Positions 1 to 9,567 are shown, numbered from the stretch's first letter. The stretch is 34,809 nt of DNA from Rhodanobacteraceae bacterium (GCA_004299555.1 SCQU01000008.1:1-34809), one strand, 5' to 3'. Notes: generated from the sequence alone by a model not told the origin. Made by a program: numbers and translations.

Positions 1-75
1 CGGATTGCCTTGTGGAGACTCCGGTCTACCACGCCTTGGGCACCTTGATGCCGTCGGCCCGGAGGGTCCACTTGG

Positions 76-101
76 CTTCCCACTGCCTGAAAAGTGGGAG
101 G
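76..101 (-). terminator. Hairpin after the sulfotransferase gene
   Basis: An inverted repeat lies about 17 nt past the sulfotransferase stop codon: TCCCACT at 78-84 and AGTGGGA at 93-99, extendable by a wobble pair and one more pair. There is no clear T-run after it on the minus strand, so it is only a possible terminator. Confidence 0.35.
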
Positions 102-117
102 CGTCCATCCCATTTCC

Positions 118-963
118 CTAAATAATCGGCACCTTGCGGATGTTGTTTTTTGGATCCAGCCAGAACGAGTCGGCTACGAAACGCTTGAAAAGATCGGGCG
201 GCAGCACCGATTCGCGCTTGGGCGCCGACACCTTCGACTTGACCGTGTGCAGGCCCGGCAGCCCGAGGCGGGCGTCAAATTCGCTGGCGTTGTATTCGAT
301 GTGGTTGAAGTCGTGCTCAAACCACGGTTCGCCGATGAACTGATACACCGCCTGCAGTGCGGCCTTGGGATCGCGCGTCAGGCTTTCGTAGCTCAACAGC
401 AGCAGCCGGCCGGGCGCGTATTCGCCGTAAAACGCATCCTTGGTGGCCTGGAACGAAAAGCCGACCATCCCGTTGACGTCGATGAGCGCCTCGGTGCGCG
501 AGTACACGGTGCCGTTCGGGTTGAAATGGAACATCTTGTTGGCGTTCAGCGGCTGCTTGCGGATCAGCCGTTCGACGCTGTCGAGCACCCACGGCATTTC
601 GCGCACGCAGGCGATCACCTTGGAATTTGGAAACAGCGTGGCCAGCATCGGCATCTTGCTGCACCACACGCGGCCGGTGTCAAACACCACCTCGGTGCCA
701 TGAAAGGCGGCGTAGTAGTTCTGGAACACGCCGCGCAGGATCGCCAGCCGTTGCGCGTCGGTGATCGCGACGGAGAAATCGTTCTTGCCGCTCATCTCGG
801 CGACGAGTGCGCTGAGCATGTCGCCCAGCGGGCTGGTCATGCCGGCGGAAAAGCGCGGGTTCTGCTTCAGGAGCGCAGACAGCAGCGTACTGCCCGAACG
901 CGGCAGACCGGAAATGAAATGCAGTCTTTCGGGCGGCTTGGCCGTTTGCGGCTTGGCTGGCAT
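118..963 (-). CDS. Sulfotransferase family protein
   Basis: A 281-residue cytosolic-type sulfotransferase, expected to move a sulfo group from PAPS to an unidentified acceptor. The PAPS 5'-phosphosulfate loop is visible near the N-terminus as SGLPRSGSTLLSALL (about residues 18-32). A downstream segment SYESLTRDPKAALQ followed by a helix ending in FIGEPW (about residues 190-215) fits the usual C-terminal half of the family. The length is normal for bacterial members. The ATG at 961-963 is preceded by GGGGAA about 10 nt upstream. It follows the nicotinamide phosphoribosyltransferase gene with a 59-nt gap on the same strand, so the two may be co-transcribed, although no functional link is obvious. 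The acceptor substrate cannot be read from the sequence. Confidence 0.85.
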   Translation of the reverse strand: MPAKPQTAKPPERLHFISGLPRSGSTLLSALLKQNPRFSAGMTSPLGDMLSALVAEMSGKNDFSVAITDAQRLAILRGVFQNYYAAFHGTEVVFDTGRVWCSKMPMLATLFPNSKVIACVREMPWVLDSVERLIRKQPLNANKMFHFNPNGTVYSRTEALIDVNGMVGFSFQATKDAFYGEYAPGRLLLLSYESLTRDPKAALQAVYQFIGEPWFEHDFNHIEYNASEFDARLGLPGLHTVKSKVSAPKRESVLPPDLFKRFVADSFWLDPKNNIRKVPII

Positions 964-1022
964 GCGCGTGGGTTCCCCGTGGGTGGCAAGGCGACGAGTC
1001 TAGCCAGATTGGCGCCCTGTAG

Positions 1023-2441
1023 TCAGCAGCGCTCGCTGCGTGCGCGCACCTCGGCCAGGCTCCAATCGCGAACCAGCGTGCCGTTTTCCCACACGGTTTG
1101 CAGCGCGTCTTCCCAGCCGTCGCCCAGCGTCGCCGCGTCAGTGGCAGGCGTCGAATCGGGCAGCGCGACGGTCCTGAAGGTGCCGTGCCGGCGATGCCGG
1201 GCGAGGGTCAGGCGCCCGCGCTTGGACGCCTTGGCGTGGTCGGTGACGGGGTCCTTGAAGACGTCCATCCAGCACCCGTTGATGCGCGCGGCCGAACACT
1301 TCAGCGCGAACTTTTGCGTATCGCGGTCCAGCTTTTGCAGCAGCGCGCCACCCATCCCGAAGGCCAGGTTTTCGGCTGAGTACCTGGCGTGGGTGATGCG
1401 CTCCAGGATCAGGCGTATCGAATCGGGATTTACGCCGTCGCCCTGGATCACGCGGACGTGCTTGAGTACGCGGTAGCCCTTGGCGTTCACGCGGCTGCCG
1501 AAGGTGGCGTTGAGCAGGCTGAGCGTGCGATGCACCACCTCGGCGGGATCGCCGGAGTCGGGGCGCACCACCAGCGTCGCGCCGCTCTTGATCACCTCGT
1601 CACGCAGGTTGCCGCCCCACATCGCCTCGATCGCGTGGTACAGGTCGTAGCTGTCGGACACGCACGCGACCACCGCACCGGGCCTTGCAAATTGCCGCAG
1701 CATGTTCCGGTACGCATCGAGTTCGTGCGCGCGGCCCCACGCGGTGATGGTGCTGTGCTCGGAAGCCGGAATCGACACGCCCGCCATCGGCTCGCCGTAG
1801 TATTCGCGCGCAGCGAGCACGCCGAGCACGGTGTCGGTGCCGCGGAAATTGACCAGATGCGCCATGCCGCCGAGCGCCGCCGATTCCGCGCTGGACACCC
1901 CGCGCGAGCCGAAGTCGTGCAGCTTGAAGGGCAATTCCGCGTCCGGGGCGTCGCTGGTTTTTTCGAGGAATTCGTGGATCGCCTGCTTGACGTGCCAGCT
2001 CACGGTGGCGACCGTCACCGGATACCACACGCGCATCAGCAGCGTCTCGATGTAGGACGGCAGCCAGAAGCACGCGGGGTCGGTGTTTTCGATCGTCAGC
2101 AGCGCCTGGTGCGTCGGCACCACCGTGCCTTCGGCCACCGCGCGGATGCGCAGCGGCAGGAACCCGCCGTGGACCCCGACGATGTGCCGCCAGCCGGCTG
2201 CGTTGAACGGCTCGCCGTGCGCCGCGAAAAACGCCTGTGCCGCATCGATCATCGCGCCCGTCACCGGGCGCGCCAGGTATTCCTTCAGGATCGCCTGCAG
2301 CCCGAAAAACAGCGTGCGCTCGTATACCCCGCCGCGGCTCTCGAGATAAAAGAACGTCGCGTCGGTGCCGGGCGGGTACTGCAGCCAGTGGCTGGCCTTG
2401 TAACTGTCGGTGTTGAGGATGAGGTTGGCTGCAAGGTGCAT
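1023..2441 (-). CDS. nadV: Nicotinamide phosphoribosyltransferase (NAMPT/NadV type)
   Basis: A 472-residue enzyme that should convert nicotinamide plus PRPP to NMN, the first step of the two-step NAD salvage route. It resembles vertebrate NAMPT along its whole length: the start NTDSYKASHW, the block LHDFGSRGVSSAES with the substrate Asp, ASEHSTITAWG with the phosphorylatable catalytic His, VSDSYDLYHA, RPDSGDP, VIQGDGVN, and NVFKDPV-like DVFKDPVTDH near the C-terminus. The ATG at 2439-2441 was chosen because family similarity begins right after it; the open frame continues 12 codons upstream to a TTG. The neighbouring minus-strand gene is a sulfotransferase. No ADP-ribose-type Nudix or NMN adenylyltransferase partner is in the window. 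Confidence 0.93.
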   Translation of the reverse strand: MHLAANLILNTDSYKASHWLQYPPGTDATFFYLESRGGVYERTLFFGLQAILKEYLARPVTGAMIDAAQAFFAAHGEPFNAAGWRHIVGVHGGFLPLRIRAVAEGTVVPTHQALLTIENTDPACFWLPSYIETLLMRVWYPVTVATVSWHVKQAIHEFLEKTSDAPDAELPFKLHDFGSRGVSSAESAALGGMAHLVNFRGTDTVLGVLAAREYYGEPMAGVSIPASEHSTITAWGRAHELDAYRNMLRQFARPGAVVACVSDSYDLYHAIEAMWGGNLRDEVIKSGATLVVRPDSGDPAEVVHRTLSLLNATFGSRVNAKGYRVLKHVRVIQGDGVNPDSIRLILERITHARYSAENLAFGMGGALLQKLDRDTQKFALKCSAARINGCWMDVFKDPVTDHAKASKRGRLTLARHRRHGTFRTVALPDSTPATDAATLGDGWEDALQTVWENGTLVRDWSLAEVRARSERC

Positions 2442-2798
2442 GCTGGGCCCGCCAGGACTTGGTGTGGAACCACGCAATTATGGCGGCGCGGCTTTGGGCG
2501 CGGTGCCATCCACTATTTGCTGACCACCCGTGGCGTGGCAAGGGGGCAGGCCGTCCGGACGCAGGTCAGGCAAGACACCGATCCCCGGATGCCGGTAGGC
2601 AACGGTCTGCAAAGTCGCGCCGGGTGCTATCTTGGACAAGGTCCCGATGCGGCCGTGATGGAAGCAGATGGCAAGTCTGGATTGCACCGGGCACGGCTGG
2701 GGTGCCGCGGCAACGCGACCTGGCCCGGATAGGCTGCGCCACGACGAGGTTGGCTCGACCGCTCACCAATGGGGACTGGTCGCAATGATCGAAACGGT
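2442..2798. other. Divergent intergenic region, no gene seen
   Basis: About 360 nt separate the minus-strand nadV-type gene from the plus-strand glucoamylase-like gene. Promoters for both should lie here, but I see no convincing -35/-10 pair, operator or small gene. Confidence 0.5.
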
Positions 2799-4127
2799 AT
2801 GTCCGCAATGACCGATCCCGTCGCCTTGTCCGATGGGGCCCTGCAGGACTCGCTGCAGCGCGCCGCATGGGAATATTTCCCACTCAACACCCATCCCCGC
2901 ACCGGTCTGGTCGCCGATACCTCGCGCGCGCATTCGCCATGCAGCATCGCCGTTGCCGGCTTTGCGTTCGCCACCTACCCGCTGGCCGTCGAACGCGGCT
3001 GGATCGACCGTGCCGACGCGGTGCAGCGGGTGCTCGCGGCGCTGCGCTTCCTGCGTGACAGCGACCAGAGCGGCAGCGCTACGGCAAGCGGTTTCAAGGG
3101 TTTCTATTACCACTTTCTTGACATGGACACCGGTGCGCGCGTCTGGCGCTCGGAGCTGTCGATGATCGATACCGCGCTGCTGGTCGCCGGTGCGCTCACG
3201 GCGCGGATGTATTTCGCGGCGCAATCGGCCGAGGAAACCGAGTTGCGCGCATTGGCCGACCACCTGTACCAACGCATCGACTGGCGCTGGGCGCAGGATG
3301 GCCAGGCGACGATAAGGATGGGCTGGAAGCCCGAAAGCGGCTTCCTGCACTACGACTGGGAAGGTTACAGCGAGGCGATATTGATGTACGTGCTGGCGAT
3401 GGGCTCGCCCACGCACGCCATCCCGGGCGACTGTTACGCGGCCTGGACCGTGACCTACCAGTGGGAAAACCTCTACGGGCACGATTACCTTTACGCCGGC
3501 CCGCTGTTCGTGCATCAGTTCTCGCATGCGTGGATCGACTTTCGCGGCATCCGCGACCGCTTCATGCGCGAAAAGCGGTCCGATTATTTCGAAAACAGCC
3601 GCCGCGCCACCTGCATCCAGCGCGAGTACGCCAAGCGCAATCCGCACGAGTTCAGGGGTTACGATGAAAACGGCTGGGGCCTGTCTGCCTGTGAGGGTCC
3701 CTCGGGCGTCGAGCTGGGGGCCGCCCCCGCGGCACAGCCGGCGCTGGGTTATGCCGCGCGCGGCGTTCCGTATGGCCCGGACGACGGCACCTTGTCGGTA
3801 CCCTCGGTGCTGGCGTCGCTGCCGTTTGCGCCCCGGATCGTGCTGGCGGCGGTGCGCAACCTGCTGGCGCGCTACCCGGAGGCAGTGTCTGCCGGACGCC
3901 TGTCGACCGGCGTCAACCCGACGTTGCAAGCTGGCGATGGCCGCGCGTGGGTGTCGCCAGGACACTACGGCCTTGACCAGGGTATCGTCGCGATGATGCT
4001 CGAAAACCATCGCAGCGGACAGATCTGGCGCCTGATGCGCGCCTGCCCGCCCGTCCGCCGGGGCCTGCGCCGCGCCGGATTTCGCGGCGGCTGGCTGCAA
4101 CGGCGGGCCACCGAGGAGGATCGCTGA
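2799..4127 (+). CDS. Glucoamylase-like (PF10091-type) protein
   Basis: About 442 residues matching the glucoamylase-like domain also found in the C-terminal part of cyclic beta-glucan synthases and as stand-alone proteins. Marks of the family: GFYYHFLD followed by a short tract and then SELSMIDTALLVAGALTA (about residues 100-145), a WRW...MGWKPESGFL segment, DWEGYSEAILMYVLAMGSP (about 190-210), and a late GLDQGIVAMMLENH that resembles the (alpha/alpha)6-barrel closing helix. A glycoside-processing role is inferred from the fold only. No signal peptide is evident. The start is uncertain: ATGs at 2769, 2799 and 2808 are all in frame and none has a strong ribosome-binding site. The stop TGA overlaps the next ATG by one base, implying translational coupling to the flavoprotein. 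Confidence 0.82.
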   Translation: MSAMTDPVALSDGALQDSLQRAAWEYFPLNTHPRTGLVADTSRAHSPCSIAVAGFAFATYPLAVERGWIDRADAVQRVLAALRFLRDSDQSGSATASGFKGFYYHFLDMDTGARVWRSELSMIDTALLVAGALTARMYFAAQSAEETELRALADHLYQRIDWRWAQDGQATIRMGWKPESGFLHYDWEGYSEAILMYVLAMGSPTHAIPGDCYAAWTVTYQWENLYGHDYLYAGPLFVHQFSHAWIDFRGIRDRFMREKRSDYFENSRRATCIQREYAKRNPHEFRGYDENGWGLSACEGPSGVELGAAPAAQPALGYAARGVPYGPDDGTLSVPSVLASLPFAPRIVLAAVRNLLARYPEAVSAGRLSTGVNPTLQAGDGRAWVSPGHYGLDQGIVAMMLENHRSGQIWRLMRACPPVRRGLRRAGFRGGWLQRRATEEDR

Positions 4128-5620
4128 TGCCGCAACCGAACGCTCGCCGCCTGACCACGCCCGACGATGCGCACGAACGTGCGCGCATCGCCGATCTGCG
4201 GCCCCGGGCCTGGGTCAATCCGGAGCCGGAGGGCCGTTACCCACTGGTCGTCGTCGGCTCGGGATTTGCCGGCCTTGCCGCGGCGGAAACGGCGGCCGCG
4301 CGCGGGATCAAGGTGGCCCTGGTCGAACGCAGTTTCATTGGCGGGACTTGCATCAACACCGGTTGTGTGCCGTCCAAGGCGATCATCCGCACCTCGCGCC
4401 TGTACGCGGAGATGCGCGACGCGGCCCGCTACGGCGGGCAGGTCCCGGGTTCCATCCAGGTTGATTTCGCCGCGACGATGGAACGCGTGCGGCGCATCCG
4501 CGCGCACCTCGGGCAACCCAATTCCGTGCGGCGGCTCGCCGCGGCCGGCGTGGACGTCTATTTTGGCGATGCGCGCTTTGTTGGCCCGGACGCCCTCACG
4601 GTCGGCGGCGCCAAACTGCGCTTTGACAAGGCGGTGATTGCGACCGGTGCGCGGCCGAACACGCCATCGATCCCGGGTCTTGCGCAGGCAGGCTACCTCA
4701 CCAATGAAAACGTATGGGACATCACCAAACTGCCGCCGCGCCTGCTGGTCATCGGCGGCGGCCCGATCGGTTGCGAGCAGGCCCAGGCGTTTTGCCGGCT
4801 TGGCGCACACACCACCATCGTGCAGCACAAGCCGCTGTTCCTGGAGCGGGAAGAACGGGACGCCGCGCAGATCCTCTCGACCGCGCTCGCGCGCGATGGG
4901 GTCGAGGTGCGCCTCAACACGCGGGTTTGCGGAGTGCGCACCGAGCATGGCGAAAAGCGGGTTGACCTCATCAGCGATGATTACAAAAACACCATCGCGG
5001 TCGATGAAATCCTCACCGGCGTCGGCCGGATCGCGAACATCGAAGGCCTGGACCTTGCGTCTGCCGGGGTCGAGTGTGCGCCCGGCAAGGGGGTTGGCGT
5101 CGATGATTTCCTGCGCACCAGCAATCCGTGCATCTACGCCGCCGGCGATGTGTGCCTGGAACACAAATACGGGCATACGGCCATCGCCTCGGCACAGATG
5201 GCGGTGCGCAACGCACTGTTTCGCGGGCGCGAGCACTGGAGCAAGGTGATCATCCCGTGGTGTACGTTTACCGATCCGGAAATCGCCCACGTGGGGCTGT
5301 ATGTCCGCGAAGCGAACCGGCAGGGCATTCCGGTGAAGACCTTCACGATCCTGATGCACGAGATCGACCGCGCGATCACCGACAGCGAGGAATCCGGTTT
5401 CGTGAAAATCCATGTCCGCGAGGGCACCGATCGCATCCTGGGCGCGACCATCGTCGCGCGCCATGCGGGCGACATGATCAACGAGATCACGCTGGCGATT
5501 GTCGCGAAAATCGGACTGCGCAAACTTGCCGGGGTCATGCACGCATACGACACGCAGGCCGAAGCGATCCAGCGCGCGGCCAGGGCCTGCGAACGTGCGC
5601 TTGCACCGACTACGGCTTGA
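4127..5620 (+). CDS. Mercuric-reductase-like FAD-dependent pyridine nucleotide-disulfide oxidoreductase
   Basis: A 497-residue class I flavoprotein disulfide reductase. It has an N-terminal FAD fingerprint VVVGSGFAGLAAAE (41-54), a redox-active pair in GGTCINTGCVPSK (Cys75 and Cys80), a second Rossmann fold for NAD(P)H at LLVIGGGPIGCEQAQ (about 205-219), the second FAD motif IYAAGDVC, and a C-terminal dimer domain ending in MHAYDTQAEAIQ. The last segment corresponds to the HPYPTQAE-like motif of MerA relatives. There is no N-terminal heavy-metal-associated domain and no C-terminal vicinal cysteine pair as in true MerA, so mercury reduction is unlikely; this is a MerA-like reductase of unknown substrate. 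An extra 35-40-residue N-terminal extension precedes the FAD fold. It is coupled to the glucoamylase-like gene by a TGATG overlap. Confidence 0.9.
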   Translation: MPQPNARRLTTPDDAHERARIADLRPRAWVNPEPEGRYPLVVVGSGFAGLAAAETAAARGIKVALVERSFIGGTCINTGCVPSKAIIRTSRLYAEMRDAARYGGQVPGSIQVDFAATMERVRRIRAHLGQPNSVRRLAAAGVDVYFGDARFVGPDALTVGGAKLRFDKAVIATGARPNTPSIPGLAQAGYLTNENVWDITKLPPRLLVIGGGPIGCEQAQAFCRLGAHTTIVQHKPLFLEREERDAAQILSTALARDGVEVRLNTRVCGVRTEHGEKRVDLISDDYKNTIAVDEILTGVGRIANIEGLDLASAGVECAPGKGVGVDDFLRTSNPCIYAAGDVCLEHKYGHTAIASAQMAVRNALFRGREHWSKVIIPWCTFTDPEIAHVGLYVREANRQGIPVKTFTILMHEIDRAITDSEESGFVKIHVREGTDRILGATIVARHAGDMINEITLAIVAKIGLRKLAGVMHAYDTQAEAIQRAARACERALAPTTA

Positions 5621-5970
5621 GCGACTCGCGCGGCCGGGTACGGTCACCGGTGCCTGACGCCAATCCTGACGGCACGCGACAGGGCGCTCGGGTCCATCTG
5701 AAGCCTCAAGGTGCAGATGGCCCCTTTATGGTTCCCCGCACCCAAGTGTGCGTGAAAGCATGGTTGGGCCAACCCTGGTTTGGCGTGCCTGCCGACCCGA
5801 TCCCGAACCGAACGGGTCGATCGGGACTTCCAGCCGGGGGCGGCAAACCTTCGGAGTCGGCCGTGGCCCGCCACTCGTGCTTCCTTCAGGCTGCCGGATG
5901 GCGCCGTTGCAGCCGGGCCCGGATACGATGGCATGGCAACTGCCATGTCGGCTTGGAGATCGCGCGAACG
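5621..5970. other. Intergenic, contains one copy of an 18-nt repeated motif
   Basis: No gene was recognised. Bases 5724-5741 carry an 18-nt motif (ctttatggttccccgcac) that recurs exactly at 23273-23290. The rest shows no clear regulatory element. Confidence 0.45.
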
Positions 5971-6207
5971 ATGTCATCGGTCATCCTGCAAGTCAAAGTG
6001 AAGCCACACTCCCGGCGATCCTCGTTCTTGCAGCAACCGGATGGTTCGTGGGTTGCGCAGCTCAAGGCGCTGCCGGTCGATGGCAAGGCCAATGAGGAGC
6101 TCGTCGCCTTGGTGGCACGGCACTTCGGTTGCCGGAAGGCCGCGGTGGTCATCCGGGCCGGCGCGTCCGGTCGGACCAAGCTCGTAAAGGTCGAGGCGGG
6201 CACGTGA
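5971..6207 (+). CDS. DUF167 (YggU-type) small protein
   Basis: A 78-residue protein of the DUF167 family, a small conserved alpha/beta protein of unknown function. Family marks are the N-terminal QVKVKPHSRRSSF strand, the central LKALPVDGKANEELVALVA (about residues 31-49), and the end VIRAGASGRTKLVKV. Length is typical. The ATG at 5971 gives exactly the family N-terminus; a much longer frame runs through upstream without any similarity and overlaps the flavoprotein gene, so it was not used. It stands alone, about 350 nt after the flavoprotein gene. Confidence 0.82.
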   Translation: MSSVILQVKVKPHSRRSSFLQQPDGSWVAQLKALPVDGKANEELVALVARHFGCRKAAVVIRAGASGRTKLVKVEAGT

Positions 6208-6650
6208 GATCCGGCTCGGCACACCGGCCGCGCACCCTGATGCCAGGCGCCGTACGACGCACGAAAGAGCCCGAAGGCCGACCAACTCGCCGAGTCTGCT
6301 TCAGCCAAGGAATATTGACCGCACGGCCATGACACGGACCGGATGCGCCAGTGAGGGCACGGGTACGAGTACAGCAAGGTTGTGCGTGGGCTCGAATACG
6401 AAGCCCATCGCCTTTTCCGGCTGCCGCCGGATCCCCATTGGCGCCCGGCGCGCGAGGTGGAGGCAGTGGCTGGCTTCTTGCCTTGGGGTAGGTGCCATGC
6501 GCGTGGCTCAAACCGACCCACCGCTGTCGCTTGCAAGCGTCCGCTCTGGGAGAACCGATCTGGCGAGAACAGGGGGTCTGTTCGCACTGCGGCGAGCGCG
6601 TTGCCACGCCTGCTGTCCGTGCGCTCTACACGCAAGCCGGGATCGCCGAC
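6208..6650. other. Intergenic, no gene seen
   Basis: About 440 nt of GC-rich sequence. Several overlapping frames are open, but none shows recognisable protein similarity. The open frame of the following hypothetical gene extends back to 6492 with low-quality residues before the family-like start at 6651. Confidence 0.45.
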
Positions 6651-7747
6651 ATGGGCACGCTTACGCTTGCAAACCTCGCGGTGACGGGACAGGTGTCGAT
6701 CATCACCCGCACCGGCACCGACCAGCTGAACCTCGTGGTGGACGGGCTTCACATTGCGGCCTGCGACGCACGCCGCTACAGCGAGCAGCCGCAGAAATAC
6801 GGCGTCAACGTGTACCAGGGCGCGTTGACGGTCTACAACTTCAATGGTGATGTCCATTCCCGGATCATCGCGTCGCTCTCCAACATCAGCGTCGGCGCGA
6901 AGAACGCGCCGGTGCTGGGCTCGGGCATCTTTGTCAGCGGCTTCGGCGATCAGGCCGGCCAGGTGGAGCTCGACACGCTCACCACCGGCGAAGTCCATTC
7001 CACCGGCATGTGCCCTACGGCACGGCCGACATGATCACGGGCGGCGTGATCATCGTCTACGGTGTTCATGCCAAACGCGTCGAACACTTTGGCGCCATCG
7101 TCACCTACGGCGTCAACGACATGGTGCTGGACACCTGGGGCACGGTGGATAGGTGGATCGCGCATGTGCCGGTGGTGTCGTACGGGCCGAGCGGAATCGG
7201 TTTCGTGAATTTCGGCACCGTGGACACGTTCCATGCGGAAGCCGAGATCATGACCCACGGGTTGGGTGCGCGCGGCTTCAACCAGTACGACAGCACCGTG
7301 CGCAGTGCCCGCTTCAAATCCATCGAGACCTTTGGCGATGGCTCCATCGGCATCCAGGTCAGCAAGCCCGTGGGCACGATCACGGTGGATGAAGACGTAA
7401 CGACCCACGGTTCGATCGGCAACACGCTGGTCAAGGGCGCGAACGTGATGCTCCCGGCCGAAGCCTTCAGCGTGAAGCCCGGAGGCGTGGTCGAGAAACT
7501 CGGTGTCGGCGGCAGCCTGGTCACGCACGGTGCCAAGGTCACGACGTACGCCGTCGAGGGCGGCAAGGTGCTCGCGATCGACATCCGGGGCAAAGTGCTC
7601 GCCAATGGCGAGGGTTCGGATGCGGTACGGGTGGCCGACAAGGGTTCGACGCCCCTGACCCACGTGCGTGCACGTGCCAGGGCCGGCAAGGCCTTGCGCG
7701 AAGCGGACGGCGAAATTACGGATCGAACCGGCTTCACGGTTGTGTAA
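6651..7747 (+). pseudogene. Repetitive beta-helix-like hypothetical protein, interrupted by a one-base frameshift
   Basis: The two halves, 6651-7034 and about 7010-7747, are in different frames but read as one protein. The first begins MGTLTLANLAVTGQ and ends GEVHSTG. The second continues VPYGTADMITGGVIIVYG. A single missing base near 7008-7010 explains the shift. The intact product would be about 365 residues, dominated by short strand-turn units rich in G, T, V and H (VTHG, ETFGDGSIGIQVSKPVG, GGSLVTHGAKVTTYAVEGG), which suggests a right-handed beta-helix. I know similar repetitive proteins only as uncharacterised; no catalytic motif or signal peptide is visible. The 3' part (about 7317-7747) has a decayed second copy after poxB. 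It may be a true pseudogene, a sequencing error, or, less likely, a programmed frameshift. Confidence 0.65.
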
Positions 7748-7822
7748 CCCTCGCCAACAGCCCGTAGCAGTGGTGATCCATTACTGTTGTGGCGTGGAAC
7801 ACATCGTTTCGGGGAACCAGCC

Positions 7823-9544
7823 ATGGCCAAACGCAAGGTTGCAGATATCGTCATCGAGGCGCTGGAACAGGCCGGCGCGAAACATTGCTACGGCGTGGTG
7901 GGCGACACGCTCAACCACGTCACCGATGCGATTCGGCGCAGCAGCAAGATGGATTGGGTGCATGTGCGGCATGAAGAAGTCGGCGCGTTTGCGGCCGGCG
8001 CCGAGGCGTACTTCACCGGCCGCCTGGCCGTCTGCGCCGGCAGCTGCGGTCCCGGCAGCCTGCACTTCATCAACGGCATCTACGAGTCGCACCGCAACCG
8101 TGCGCCAGTCGTGTTGATCGCGAGTCAGGTGGCCACGACCGAACTCGGCATCGAATTCCCGCAGGAAGTCGAGTTCCGGCCGATCTACAAGCATTGCAGC
8201 GTGTTCTGCGAAACCATCTGGATCCCCAGCCAGGCACGCCGGATGGCCACGCTGGCGGCGCAAGCGGCGTTGACCAAGCGTGGTGTCGCGGTGCTGGTAC
8301 TTCCCGGAGACATCGCTGCTACTGATACCGAGGAAGGACCGTCCTACACGGTGCACACGCCCGAGCCCGTGACCCGACCGTCCGACGCCGAGCTTGATCG
8401 CATCGCCGCCGTCATCAACGCCGGCAAGAAGATTGCCGTGTACGCGGGTGCGGGTTGCGAGCGTGCACACGATCAGGTCGTGAGGTTCTGCGAGACCCTG
8501 AAGGCCCCGATGGCCCACACCTCGCGCGCAAAGGACTTCGTCGAATACGACAACCCTTGCAACGTTGGCATGACCGGCGTGTTCGGTTCCAAGGCCGGCT
8601 TTCAGGCGGTCACGGGTTGCGACACGCTGGTGCTGCTGGGGTGTGATTTCGCGTGGCGGCAGTTCTACCCGAAAAATGCACGCGTCGTACAGGTCGACAT
8701 CGACGCAAGCCACCTCGGCCGGCGCCATCCGGTCGAGGTTGGCGTGGTCGGCGACATCGCGCCCACGCTGGATGCCCTGCAGGCACGGCTGCAGCCGCGG
8801 CAGCAGCATGATTTCCTGGACGAGTGCCTGACGCTGCATACCAAGGCGCAGGCAAGCCTCCAGCAGCAAGCCGCGCCGGGGCGGAACGGGCTGATCCATC
8901 CGCAGCAGCTCGGGGCGCTTCTGGACCGCTACGCCGCGGACGATGCGATCTTCACCGGGGATGGCGGCAGCCCGATGGTCTGGGTATTGCGCTGCATCCA
9001 TGTCAACGGCAAGCGTCGCACGCTGACGAGCCTGCTGCACGGCACGATGGCCAACGCGATGCCGCAGGCGTTGGGCGCGAAGCGCGCCCTGCCTGCGCGA
9101 CAAGTGATTGCACTGTGCGGCGACGGCGGGCTTACGATGCTGCTTGGTGACCTGCTGACCGCGGTGCAGGAAAACATCGCCGTGAAAATCGTGGTGTTCA
9201 ACAACGGTACGCTGGGATTCGTCGAGCTCGAGATGAAGGTCGAGGGACTTTTGGACAGCTACACCGAGCTCAAGAACCCGGACTTCGGCAAGTTGGCCGA
9301 CGTGATGGGGCTGCGCGGCTGGACGGTGGAACGCAACGAGCAGCTGGAATCGGCCATGCAGGCGTTCCTGGCCCACGACGGCCCGGCGTTGCTGGACGTC
9401 CACGTCAACCGCAACGAGCTCGTCATGCCCCCCAGGATCGAGCCCGCAATGGCGGTTGGCACCGTGATCTACGGTGCCAAAGCGATCCTGGATGGCCGTG
9501 CGCGCGATGTGGTTGAGATGGTGGACACGAACCTGAGACGGTGA
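7823..9544 (+). CDS. poxB: PoxB-type pyruvate dehydrogenase (quinone), ThDP-dependent
   Basis: A 573-residue enzyme collinear with E. coli PoxB, which decarboxylates pyruvate to acetate and CO2 and passes electrons through FAD to ubiquinone at the membrane. Visible marks: the N-terminal YGVVGDTLN and the catalytic-Glu segment VRHEEVGAFAAGAEA (about residues 45-60), AVCAGSCGPGSLHFINGIYE, LVLPGDIA, the FAD-domain stretch VEYDNPCNVGMTGVFG, and the ThDP/Mg site CGDGGLTMLLGDLLTAVQ followed by VVFNNGTLGFVELEMK. The C-terminus ends in VEMVDTNLRR, close to the terminal helix of E. coli PoxB that binds lipid. The ATG at 7823 matches the family start and has GGGGA upstream. It lies between two related copies of a beta-helix-like gene. 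Confidence 0.93.
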   Translation: MAKRKVADIVIEALEQAGAKHCYGVVGDTLNHVTDAIRRSSKMDWVHVRHEEVGAFAAGAEAYFTGRLAVCAGSCGPGSLHFINGIYESHRNRAPVVLIASQVATTELGIEFPQEVEFRPIYKHCSVFCETIWIPSQARRMATLAAQAALTKRGVAVLVLPGDIAATDTEEGPSYTVHTPEPVTRPSDAELDRIAAVINAGKKIAVYAGAGCERAHDQVVRFCETLKAPMAHTSRAKDFVEYDNPCNVGMTGVFGSKAGFQAVTGCDTLVLLGCDFAWRQFYPKNARVVQVDIDASHLGRRHPVEVGVVGDIAPTLDALQARLQPRQQHDFLDECLTLHTKAQASLQQQAAPGRNGLIHPQQLGALLDRYAADDAIFTGDGGSPMVWVLRCIHVNGKRRTLTSLLHGTMANAMPQALGAKRALPARQVIALCGDGGLTMLLGDLLTAVQENIAVKIVVFNNGTLGFVELEMKVEGLLDSYTELKNPDFGKLADVMGLRGWTVERNEQLESAMQAFLAHDGPALLDVHVNRNELVMPPRIEPAMAVGTVIYGAKAILDGRARDVVEMVDTNLRR

Positions 9545-9567
9545 AAACAGCTTCATCCGGCTCGCGC

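Noticed and set aside
4127-5620. Calling the flavoprotein merA
   Set aside because: No heavy-metal-binding domain and no C-terminal cysteine pair, and no other mer genes are nearby.
3965-5647. 560-codon minus-strand frame opposite the flavoprotein gene
   Set aside because: Antisense to a gene with clear FAD and NAD motifs; the composition is that of a shadow frame.
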